Shown: positions 1 to 6,218 of the stretch, one piece after another
Layout: each line of letters begins with the position of its first letter
How positions within the stretch are numbered: position 1 is the first letter of the stretch
Assembly (NCBI GenBank): GCA_019635875.1
Contig: JAHBYP010000009.1
Location: 62,001-126,000, forward strand
Source: Alphaproteobacteria bacterium
GTDB taxonomy: Bacteria > Pseudomonadota > Alphaproteobacteria > Reyranellales > Reyranellaceae
Reading direction: 5' to 3'
Length of the DNA stretch: 64,000 bases
Translations under genes and position numbers: made by a program
Notes under the pieces: generated by a model
What the model was told of the DNA's origin: nothing
Database searches by the model: none
Seen by the model: the letters and a program-made list of their open reading frames with translations, nothing else

Positions 1-451
1 CCTTCTCGGCGACGTCGCGCATCTTGCTCGCCGGGTTGCCGGCCCACAGCTCGCCCGTCTTCACCACCTTGTTGGGCGGCACCAGCGCCCCGGCGGCGAC
101 CACCGCACCGCTCTCGACCACGCAATTGTCCAGCACCGTGGCGTGCATGCCGATGAAGGCATCGTCCTCGACGGTGCAGGCGTGCAGCAGCGCCATGTGG
201 CCGACCGAGACGTTCTTGCCCACGATCGTGCCCACCCCGCGCGAGGCGATGTGGATCACCGTGCCGTCCTGGATGTTGCTGTTCTCGCCGATGCGGATGC
301 CCGGGCCGTCGCCGCGCAGCACGCAGGTGAACCAGATGCTGGCGTTGGCGGCGATGTCGACATCGCCGATCAGGGTGGCGTTGGGCGCAACAAACGCGCT
401 GGGATCGACGCGCGGCACGAAATTGTTGAACGGAATGATCAGCCCGGCCAT
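1..451 (-). CDS. Gamma-class carbonic anhydrase-like hexapeptide-repeat protein (3' end cut by window)
   Basis: Partial gene: 150 residues are visible and the C-terminus lies outside the left edge. The protein is a run of hexapeptide repeats (IGDVDI, IGENSN, VGKNVS) that would form a left-handed beta-helix. The spaced histidines in VIH and in VGHMALLH match the three zinc ligands of the gamma carbonic anhydrase family (YrdA/Cam-like trimers). Family members bind zinc in a trimer; many have weak or no measured anhydrase activity, so the reaction is inferred. The ATG at 451 begins MAGLIIPF, as usual for the family. It is divergent from argC. A general acetyltransferase of the same fold is the main alternative. 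Confidence 0.85.
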   Translation of the reverse strand, partial: MAGLIIPFNNFVPRVDPSAFVAPNATLIGDVDIAANASIWFTCVLRGDGPGIRIGENSNIQDGTVIHIASRGVGTIVGKNVSVGHMALLHACTVEDDAFIGMHATVLDNCVVESGAVVAAGALVPPNKVVKTGELWAGNPASKMRDVAEK

Positions 452-540
452 CGACCCCACGCTCCCCGCGCCTCTGTGTTCCCGGCGACACACCATGACC
501 GACGCGTGGCGGCGGTCAAGGCGCAGAGCCATGCAACTTC

Positions 541-568
541 TTGATTCCCGCGCTGTTCAGCGTATGTA
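541..568 (+). promoter_or_regulatory. Candidate sigma70 promoter for argC
   Basis: TTGATT at 541-546 and TATGTA at 563-568 are separated by 16 bases, upstream of the argC start at 623. The pair lies in the gap between divergent genes. This is a consensus match only; the start site is unmapped. Confidence 0.45.
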
Positions 569-622
569 TCGCCTCGCGGACCATCTTTGGTTCGTGTCCC
601 GTCCATCAAAAGGATAGAGGTG

Positions 623-1570
623 ATGTCCACCACGGCGAACATGCCCAAGGTCTTCATCGACGGCGAAGCCGGCACCACCGGTCTTGGCATCCGCGAGCGT
701 CTGCTCCAGGTGCCGGGCATCGAGATGGTCAGCGTGGCGGCCGAGCGACGAAAGGACCCCGAGGCACGACGCGCCGTGATGTCGGACGTCGACGTCGTCA
801 TCCTCTGCCTGCCCGACGACGCGGCCAGGGAGTCCGTGGCACTTGCCGACTCGCTGGGCGAGAAAGCGCCGCGCGTGCTCGACGCCAGCACGGCACATCG
901 CGTGGCGCCCGGCTGGGTGTTCGGCTTCCCCGAGCTGACCCCCGATCAGCCGGCGGCAATCCGCGCCGCGCGCAAAGTGAGCAATCCGGGCTGCTACCCC
1001 TCGGGCGGCATCGCGCTGATCCGGCCGCTGGTCGACGCCGGCTTCATCCCGCGCGACTACCCGATCGTCGTGCATGCCGTCTCCGGCTACAGCGGCGGCG
1101 GCAAGTCGATGATCGAGGCCTTCGAGACCGGCAAGGCGCCGTCCTTCGAGGTCTACGGCCTGCGGATGGAGCACAAGCACGTGCCCGAGCTGCAGCTCTA
1201 TTCCGGATTGACGCGTCGGCCGATCTTCGTGCCGCAGGTCGGCAACTACCGCCAGGGCATGATCGTCAACGTTCCCCTGCATCTCGACACGCTGAGCAAG
1301 AAGCCCAGGGCCGCCGACCTCGAGGCGGCGCTGATCGAATGGTACAAGGGCAGCGACCGCATCAGCGTCGTGTCGGTGAACAATGCCGACAAGGCGGTCG
1401 ACCGTCTCGAGCCGGAGGCGCTCAACGACACAGACAAGATGGAGCTGCGCGTCTATGCCAACGAGAAGCACGGCCAGGTGATCCTGACCGCGCGCCTCGA
1501 CAACCTCGGCAAGGGCGCCTCGGGTGCCGCCGTGCAGAACCTCGGCGTGATGCTGGGTCTGGCGGCTTGA
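623..1570 (+). CDS. argC: N-acetyl-gamma-glutamyl-phosphate reductase (short type)
   Basis: Third step of arginine biosynthesis: NADPH reduction of N-acetylglutamyl phosphate to the semialdehyde, in the cytoplasm. The 315-residue protein has the N-terminal nucleotide-binding segment (FIDGEAGTTGLGI) and the active-site cysteine in NPGCYPSGG at about residue 124. Its length fits the shorter type-2 ArgC found in many alphaproteobacteria, not the 340-residue E. coli type. The frame is open further upstream, but the ATG at 623 follows a purine-rich AGGATAGAGG and is preferred; an ATG six codons later is also possible. No other arg gene is adjacent. A factor-independent terminator follows. Confidence 0.93.
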   Translation: MSTTANMPKVFIDGEAGTTGLGIRERLLQVPGIEMVSVAAERRKDPEARRAVMSDVDVVILCLPDDAARESVALADSLGEKAPRVLDASTAHRVAPGWVFGFPELTPDQPAAIRAARKVSNPGCYPSGGIALIRPLVDAGFIPRDYPIVVHAVSGYSGGGKSMIEAFETGKAPSFEVYGLRMEHKHVPELQLYSGLTRRPIFVPQVGNYRQGMIVNVPLHLDTLSKKPRAADLEAALIEWYKGSDRISVVSVNNADKAVDRLEPEALNDTDKMELRVYANEKHGQVILTARLDNLGKGASGAAVQNLGVMLGLAA

Positions 1571-1579
1571 CACACCACT

Positions 1580-1706
1580 GTCGTCCTGAGCGAAGCGAAG
1601 GACCCAGCGGTCTTCCGATCACACAGGAACGGCGCCGGTGACCTACCGGCGCCGCTTTCGTTTGGCGCAATCACCGCAAGGTCCTTCGCTGGCGCTCAGG
1701 AAGACG
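1580..1706. repeat. Palindromic intergenic repeat, CGTCCTGAGCGAAGCGAAGG family (copy 1)
   Basis: Left arm at 1580-1605 (GTCCTGAGCGAAGCGAAGGA) and a degraded inverted right arm at 1678-1706 (GGTCCTTCGCTGGCGCTCAG). The argC terminator lies between them. Related copies are at 18450-18552 and 54459-54560, all within a few bases of a stop codon. All three share an internal stretch like ATCACCGCA beside the right arm or a close variant of it. Confidence 0.75.
1630..1664 (+). terminator. Rho-independent terminator after argC
   Basis: Ten-base-pair stem CGGCGCCGGT / ACCGGCGCCG with a five-base loop, followed by CTTTCGTTT. It lies 60 bases beyond the argC stop and reads on the plus strand. Confidence 0.75.
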
Positions 1707-1750
1707 AGGATTCTACAATCGTCGCCAACGAACATCCGAGGGAACGTTCG

Positions 1751-2515
1751 ATGCCGCAGTTCGAGTCCGACGGCCACGCCATCGCCTATGACGAATTCGG
1801 CGGCCCCGACGCCAAGCGCCGCATCGTGCTGGTGCACGGCTTCAGCTCGAACAAGACCGAAGGCTGGAAGCGCATGGGCTGGTACGACGCCTTCGCCGCC
1901 AAGGGCTTCCGCGGCGTGGCGCTGGACGCGCGCGGCCACGGCCAGAGCGCCAAGCCGCACGATCCTGCGGCCTATGACCGAAGGCGCATGGCGCACGACA
2001 TCGTGGCGCTGATGGACCATGTCGGCTTCGCGCGCGCCAACCTGCTGGGCTTCTCGATGGGCTCGCATCTCTGCCTTACGGCCGGCCTGCTGTGGCCGGA
2101 GCGCTTTGGCGACCTGATCCTCGGCGGCATCGGCGGCAAGCTGCTGGAGGACTCGCCGCGCGACGACAGCATGGCCGAGGCGATGGAAGCCGAAGACCCC
2201 GCGACGATTCCCGATCCGATGCGCCGCAGCTTCCGCCAGTTCGCCGACGAGCAGGGCGAGGATCGCCTCGCACTCGCCGCCTGCTCACGCGGGGAACGCT
2301 TCCCGATCGACCGCGCGGCGCTGGGCAGGCTGGACCTCGCGACGCTGGTCGTCGCCGGCTCACACGACGAGCTCGCCGGCAATCCGCGCACGCTGGCTCA
2401 GGCGGTCCCCGGTGCGAAGGCGGTGAGCATCCCGGGCTGCGACCATTTCTCGATCATCGCCCATCCGCTGTTCAAGGCGAGCGTGATCGATTTCCTCGAG
2501 GGCTTCATGGACTAG
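1751..2515 (+). CDS. Alpha/beta hydrolase
   Basis: A 254-residue soluble alpha/beta-hydrolase-fold enzyme. It has the oxyanion-hole motif VHGF, the LDARGHGQS strand typical of the fold, the nucleophile elbow GFSMGS with Ser at about 102, an acid in the GSHDE turn and a catalytic His in GCDHFSII. Together these give a plausible Ser-Asp-His triad. The substrate cannot be read from sequence; esterase or haloperoxidase-like relatives are the nearest family types. Its stop codon overlaps by four bases with the stop of the convergent small gene at 2512-2784, so no terminator fits between the two. Confidence 0.85.
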   Translation: MPQFESDGHAIAYDEFGGPDAKRRIVLVHGFSSNKTEGWKRMGWYDAFAAKGFRGVALDARGHGQSAKPHDPAAYDRRRMAHDIVALMDHVGFARANLLGFSMGSHLCLTAGLLWPERFGDLILGGIGGKLLEDSPRDDSMAEAMEAEDPATIPDPMRRSFRQFADEQGEDRLALAACSRGERFPIDRAALGRLDLATLVVAGSHDELAGNPRTLAQAVPGAKAVSIPGCDHFSIIAHPLFKASVIDFLEGFMD

Positions 2516-2784
2516 GGTCGAGCCCCCTGCCCCTGGCGCGGCTCTGTCCCGGCCAGCAGCCGTTGGATGTTGGTGCGATGGAGCACGACCACACAGATGC
2601 CGCCGGCGATCACCATGAGCCGATAGGGTAACGGTTGCTCCAGGCCGCAGATCAGCGCAATCGTCAACGCCGCCAGCATGCCCCTGAGCAGCTTCCCGGC
2701 CAGATAACCCGTGGGCGTGGAACCGAAGAGATAGGCGACCGCGATTGCGGCGGCACTCGCCATCCAGAGTGCCATGGTCTTCAC
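2512..2784 (-). CDS. Shrunken PlsY-like protein (90 aa), probable remnant with the middle deleted
   Basis: The 90-residue product starts like PlsY, the membrane glycerol-3-phosphate acyltransferase: a hydrophobic helix followed by AYLFGSTPTGYLAGKLL. It ends like PlsY with LHRTNIQRLLAGTEPR. About 110 residues normally between these ends are absent, including the conserved GSGN-GATN phosphate-binding loop and the GGKG loop, so acyltransferase activity is unlikely. The reading frame is nevertheless intact. The start is a GTG at 2784, with an ATG at 2775 as alternative. It could be a decayed paralogue or a small two-helix membrane protein with a new role. Its end overlaps the upstream hydrolase gene on the opposite strand. 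Confidence 0.6.
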   Translation of the reverse strand: MKTMALWMASAAAIAVAYLFGSTPTGYLAGKLLRGMLAALTIALICGLEQPLPYRLMVIAGGICVVVLHRTNIQRLLAGTEPRQGQGARP

Positions 2785-2806
2785 CTCGACGTTGAACGCC
2801 GACCGA

Positions 2807-2934
2807 CTAGAGCAGCGAGCGCAATCTTGAAGTCACCTGTCATCCCGGGCGCAGCGAGGGATCCAGGTTCAGCCCTAGATCCCTCGCTGCGCTCGGGATG
2901 ACAGGCGCGTTTGACTTATCGCTGGTCGCTCTAG
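2807..2934. repeat. About 125-bp palindromic element, copy 1 (overlaps the purB stop)
   Basis: Outer ends CTAGAGC... and ...GCTCTAG enclose nested inverted arms CCTGTCATCCCG...GATCCAGG and GATCCCTCGC...GATGACAGG. The right end supplies the TAG stop codon of purB. The same end sequence (TAGAGCGAC, one variable base, AGCGATAAGTCAA) follows the stop of the deacetylase gene at 31990. A third copy is at 36321-36413. No open frame lies inside. Confidence 0.85.
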
Positions 2935-4298
2935 ATCTTCCGGGCCAGCTCCGCGGCCTTGCCGATGTAGCTCCACGGCGTCATCTCGAGCAGGCGCTTC
3001 TTCTCCGCCTCGGGGAGGGACAGGGTGGCGATGAAGCCTTGCAGTGCCTCCTTTGTGATCGCCTTGCCCCGCGTGATGTCCTTCAGCTGCTCATACGGAT
3101 TGGGTACGCCGTAGCGGCGCATCACGGTCTGCACCGGTTCGGCCAGCACCTCCCAGCAGGCGTCGAGATCGGCGCGCAGGCGCTCGGGATCAGCGTCGAG
3201 CTTGTTCAGGCCGCGCAGGCAGGAATCATACGCGATCAGCGCGTAGCCGGTCGCCACGCCCATGTTGCGCAGCACGGTCGAATCGCTGAGGTCGCGCTGG
3301 AGGCGCGAGATGGGCAGCTTTTCCGAGAGATGGCGCAAGGTGGCGTTGGCGAGGCCGAGATTGCCCTCGGAATTCTCGAAGTCGATCGGGTTCACCTTGT
3401 GCGGCATGGTGCTGGAGCCGATCTCGCCGGCCTTCAGCTTCTGCTTGAAGTAACCGAGCGAGATGTACTGCCAGATGTCGCGGTTGGCGTCGATCAGGAT
3501 GGTGTTGGCGCGCGCGATGGCGTCGAACAGCTCGGCCATCGCATCGTGCGGCTCGATCTGGATGGTGTAGGGATTGAAGACGAGGCCCAGCGATTCGATG
3601 AAGCGCCTGTTGAAGCTCTCCCAATCCAGATCGGGGTAGGCCGACAGGTGGGCGTTGTAATTGCCGACCGCGCCATTGAACTTGGCGGTGAGCTGCACGC
3701 CGACGATCCGTTCACGGGCACGCAGCAGGCGCGCGGCGACGTTGGCCATCTCCTTGCCCAGCGTGGTCGGCGATGCCGGCTGGCCGTGCGTGTGCGACAG
3801 CATCGGCAGGTCGGCCAGATCGTGCGCCAAACCGCGGATGCGGCTTACCACGGCGTCGAACGCGGGCAGCAGCACCCGTTCGCGCGCGGCGCTGAGCATC
3901 AGCGCGTGCGCGGTGTTGTTGATGTCCTCCGAGGTGCAGGCGAAGTGGATGAACTCAGTCGCCCGCATGACCTCGGCGTTGTTGGCGAGTCGGCTCTTCA
4001 GCCAGTACTCCATCGCCTTCACGTCGTGGTTGGTGCGCGCCTCGATGTCCTTCACCGCCTCGGCGTCGGCCTCGGTGAAGTTGGCGATCACGCCATCGAG
4101 CTCGGCGATCGTCGCCGGCGAGAATGGCGCGAGCTCGCCGATCTGCGGCGCGGCCGCCAGCGCCTTGAGCCACTCGATCTCGACCCTGATGCGATGGTGG
4201 ATCAGGCCGAACTCCGAGAAGAACGGGCGCAGACCATTGAGCTTGGCGGCGTAGCGGCCATCCAGGGGCGAGAGCGCGGTCAGGGGCGAGAGGTTCAT
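2931..4298 (-). CDS. purB: Adenylosuccinate lyase
   Basis: Cleaves SAICAR to AICAR and adenylosuccinate to AMP plus fumarate in purine synthesis; a cytoplasmic homotetramer. The 455-residue protein begins with the long-type PurB opening LSPLDGRY and carries the fumarase/aspartase-superfamily signature GSSTMPHKVNPIDFEN, plus HTHGQPASPT with a catalytic histidine. The length matches the E. coli type (about 456). No other pur gene is adjacent. Its TAG stop is shared with the end of a palindromic repeat element. The ATG at 4298 agrees with the conserved N-terminus. Confidence 0.97.
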   Translation of the reverse strand: MNLSPLTALSPLDGRYAAKLNGLRPFFSEFGLIHHRIRVEIEWLKALAAAPQIGELAPFSPATIAELDGVIANFTEADAEAVKDIEARTNHDVKAMEYWLKSRLANNAEVMRATEFIHFACTSEDINNTAHALMLSAARERVLLPAFDAVVSRIRGLAHDLADLPMLSHTHGQPASPTTLGKEMANVAARLLRARERIVGVQLTAKFNGAVGNYNAHLSAYPDLDWESFNRRFIESLGLVFNPYTIQIEPHDAMAELFDAIARANTILIDANRDIWQYISLGYFKQKLKAGEIGSSTMPHKVNPIDFENSEGNLGLANATLRHLSEKLPISRLQRDLSDSTVLRNMGVATGYALIAYDSCLRGLNKLDADPERLRADLDACWEVLAEPVQTVMRRYGVPNPYEQLKDITRGKAITKEALQGFIATLSLPEAEKKRLLEMTPWSYIGKAAELARKI

Positions 4299-4332
4299 GG
4301 GATCATGTAGCGCCGTTGCAACTTCCCGGACA

Positions 4333-4361
4333 AAGAAAAAGGGCGCCTTGCGGCGCCCTTT
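4333..4361 (-). terminator. Rho-independent terminator after rpsI
   Basis: A 10-bp stem AAAGGGCGCC / GGCGCCCTTT with a TTGC loop. Read on the minus strand it is followed by TTTTTCTTT. It ends the rplM-rpsI transcript just before purB. Confidence 0.85.
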
Positions 4362-4384
4362 CTCGTGTCCAAGGCCGAGATCGA

Positions 4385-4885
4385 TCAGCGCTTGGAGAAC
4401 TGGAAGCGGCGGCGGGCGCCGGCGCGGCCGTACTTCTTGCGCTCGACCACGCGGGAGTCGCGGGTCAGGAAGCCGCCCTGCTTCAGCGGCGGGCGCAGGT
4501 CCGGCTCGTAGAGCGTCAGCGCCTGCGAGATGCCGTGGCGCACGGCACCGGCCTGGCCCGACAGGCCGCCGCCGACCACAGTGGCGACGACGTCGAACTG
4601 GTCGACGCGATCGGCGATCTGGAACGGCTGCTGGATCATCATGCGCTGAGTAGGCCGCGCGAAGTAGACCGTCTGGTCCTGGCCGTTGACCGTGATCTTG
4701 CCGGAGCCCGGCTTGATCCAGACCCGGGCGACGGCGTTCTTGCGCCGGCCGGTGGCATAGGAGCGGCCCTGGGCGTCGATCTCCTTGCCGCGCGGCTGGG
4801 CCTCGGCCGTCGACATGCTGGCGACGATGTTGGCCGCGGACTTGCGCAGGCCGGAGGTCGGAGTGGTGGTGGGTTCGATGGCCAT
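4385..4885 (-). CDS. rpsI: 30S ribosomal protein S9
   Basis: Small-subunit ribosomal protein whose C-terminal tail reaches the P-site tRNA. The 166-residue product has the S9 core (YATGRRKNAVARVW, GGGLSGQAGAVRHGI) and the basic tail KYGRAGARRRFQFSKR, ending in the conserved SKR. An N-terminal extension of about 35 residues, absent from E. coli S9, is common in alphaproteobacteria. The ATG at 4885 lies directly after the rplM stop (TGACCATGG), showing translational coupling. The much longer frame reading back through rplM is a shadow of that gene. Confidence 0.97.
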   Translation of the reverse strand: MAIEPTTTPTSGLRKSAANIVASMSTAEAQPRGKEIDAQGRSYATGRRKNAVARVWIKPGSGKITVNGQDQTVYFARPTQRMMIQQPFQIADRVDQFDVVATVVGGGLSGQAGAVRHGISQALTLYEPDLRPPLKQGGFLTRDSRVVERKKYGRAGARRRFQFSKR

Positions 4886-4887
4886 GG

Positions 4888-5352
4888 TCAGCCGATCCTC
4901 GAGTTCTTGCGGTTCATCGCGGCGATGTCGAGCTTCACGGGCTGCTGCGCCTCGTGCGGATGGGCGCCGCCGGCGTAGACCTTGAGGTTCTTCATCTGCT
5001 TGCGCTGCAGGGGGCCGCGCGTGATCATTCGCTCGACTGCCTTCTCGATCACCCGCTCGGGGTGCTTGCCGCCCAGCCGCTGGCCGATCGTGGCCTGCTT
5101 GATGCCGCCGGGGTAGCCGGTGTGCCAGTGGAACACCTTGTCGGCGAGCTTGTTGCCGGTCAGGCGCACCTTCTCGGCGTTGATCACGACGATGTTGTCG
5201 CCGCAATCGACATGCGGGGTGTAGGTGGCGAGATGCTTGCCGCGCAGGCGCGTGGCGATGATCGTCGCGAGGCGGCCCAGAACCAGGCCGTCGGCGTCGA
5301 TCAGCACCCACTTCTTCGCCACCTCGGCGGGCTTCAGGTTGAAGGTCTTCAT
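4888..5352 (-). CDS. rplM: 50S ribosomal protein L13
   Basis: Large-subunit protein, an early assembly component. The 154-residue product has the standard L13 landmarks: KKWVLIDADGLVLGRLAT near the start, HVDCGDNIVVINAEKV and the GMLPK-region equivalent MITRGPLQ. First gene of the rplM-rpsI operon, a pairing conserved across bacteria. A strong sigma70-like promoter lies 28-56 bases upstream. Confidence 0.97.
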   Translation of the reverse strand: MKTFNLKPAEVAKKWVLIDADGLVLGRLATIIATRLRGKHLATYTPHVDCGDNIVVINAEKVRLTGNKLADKVFHWHTGYPGGIKQATIGQRLGGKHPERVIEKAVERMITRGPLQRKQMKNLKVYAGGAHPHEAQQPVKLDIAAMNRKNSRIG

Positions 5353-5379
5353 CGGTCCAATCCGCTAAAACGGTGCGCG

Positions 5380-5408
5380 GAGATACGTGAGGCAGCGCGG
5401 CAAGTCAA
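5380..5408 (-). promoter_or_regulatory. Sigma70-type promoter of rplM-rpsI
   Basis: On the minus strand TTGACT (5408-5403) and TATCTC (5385-5380) have the ideal 17-base spacing, ahead of the rplM ATG at 5352. Strong -35 and -10 matches are expected for a ribosomal-protein operon. Confidence 0.75.
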
Positions 5409-5427
5409 GCACGCGCCGGCGCCATGT

Positions 5428-5476
5428 GTTTAATTTAATCAATATAATCAATATATTAAGATTGAGGTATTATTTT
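5428..5476. other. AT-rich patch between rplM promoter and thioesterase gene
   Basis: About 49 bases of almost pure A and T in an otherwise strongly GC-rich sequence. It contains a tandem ATCAATATA repeat (about 5439-5456) and several TTAA steps. It sits just upstream of the rplM -35 box and reaches the end of the thioesterase gene. An UP-element or nucleoid-protein (for example IHF or H-NS-like) site is possible; no motif proves it. Confidence 0.45.
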
Positions 5477-5913
5477 ACCCCATGACCACGGTCCGGCGGG
5501 ATCGAATAGGTCAGGGTGACATGGGCGATCGGCTCGAACAGGCCTTCCGAGAAGATCGACATCTCCGCCACGGCCAGCCGCCGGCCCAACTTCAAAAGAC
5601 GCGCCTCGCCGATCAGATCCCTGCCCGCCTCGCCCTTGCGCAGGAAGTTGATGTTGAGGTTGGTGGTGACGGCCAGCGCCACCTTGCCGATCTGCGAGAG
5701 GATCAGCAGGTACGTGCCGCAATCGGCAAGCCACATCAGGGTCGGGCCTGAAACGGTGCCGCCCGGCCTCAGATGACGCCGGTCGATCAGGGCGCGCACC
5801 TTGATGCGCCCCTCGCCGACCTCCTCGACCTTCACCGTGACATTGGCCTGCGCTTCGGGAAATTCCTCGTGCAGGAAGGCTTCGAGCTGGGACGCGTTCA
5901 TGACAACCGGCAT
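5470..5913 (-). CDS. PaaI-family hotdog-fold thioesterase
   Basis: The 147-residue protein has the hotdog-fold PaaI/YdiI pattern: RRHLRPGGTVSGPTLMWLAD, with the helix that carries the catalytic acid, then AVTTNLNINFLRKGEAG. It would hydrolyse an acyl-CoA thioester; the substrate is unknown. It is the last gene of a three-gene unit after the patatin-like gene and a 94-residue unknown, which hints at acyl-chain or lipid turnover. The final codons run into an AT-rich patch. An internal ATG five codons in is an alternative start. Confidence 0.82.
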   Translation of the reverse strand: MPVVMNASQLEAFLHEEFPEAQANVTVKVEEVGEGRIKVRALIDRRHLRPGGTVSGPTLMWLADCGTYLLILSQIGKVALAVTTNLNINFLRKGEAGRDLIGEARLLKLGRRLAVAEMSIFSEGLFEPIAHVTLTYSIPPDRGHGVK

Positions 5914-5928
5914 GGCGCGGACCCTACC

Positions 5929-6213
5929 TCAGGCCGCAGTCGATTGCGCGCGCAGCGAGGGCCTGCGGCGACTTTCCTCAGCGAGCCAGGCGACCGCCTT
6001 CACGGCGGCGTCGAAGGCCGCGGGGGCCGACGGATGGACGGCTCCCGAGAAATAGAGCACCGGCGTCCAGCCGCCGGCATCCTCGGGATCGCGGCGGAAC
6101 TCCTCGAAGCCGTAGCTGCCGTCGGGGCGCCGGAACAGGTCGACGCAGCGATCGTGCTGCGGGTTCTCGATGCTGGCGAAGACCAGCCACGACCTGTCGA
6201 TGCGCCGGGACAT
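5929..6213 (-). CDS. Conserved-looking small protein of unknown function (94 aa)
   Basis: Not recognised. The product is soluble, rich in aromatic residues and charge: RSWLVFASIENPQHDRCVDLFRRPDGSYGFEEFRRDPED, then a VLYFSG strand and an alanine-rich helix. No signal peptide or cysteine motif. It starts five bases after the stop of the patatin-like gene and ends 15 bases before the thioesterase start, so all three are probably one transcript. The spacing and codon use support a real gene. Confidence 0.65.
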   Translation of the reverse strand: MSRRIDRSWLVFASIENPQHDRCVDLFRRPDGSYGFEEFRRDPEDAGGWTPVLYFSGAVHPSAPAAFDAAVKAVAWLAEESRRRPSLRAQSTAA

Positions 6214-6218
6214 GGTCG

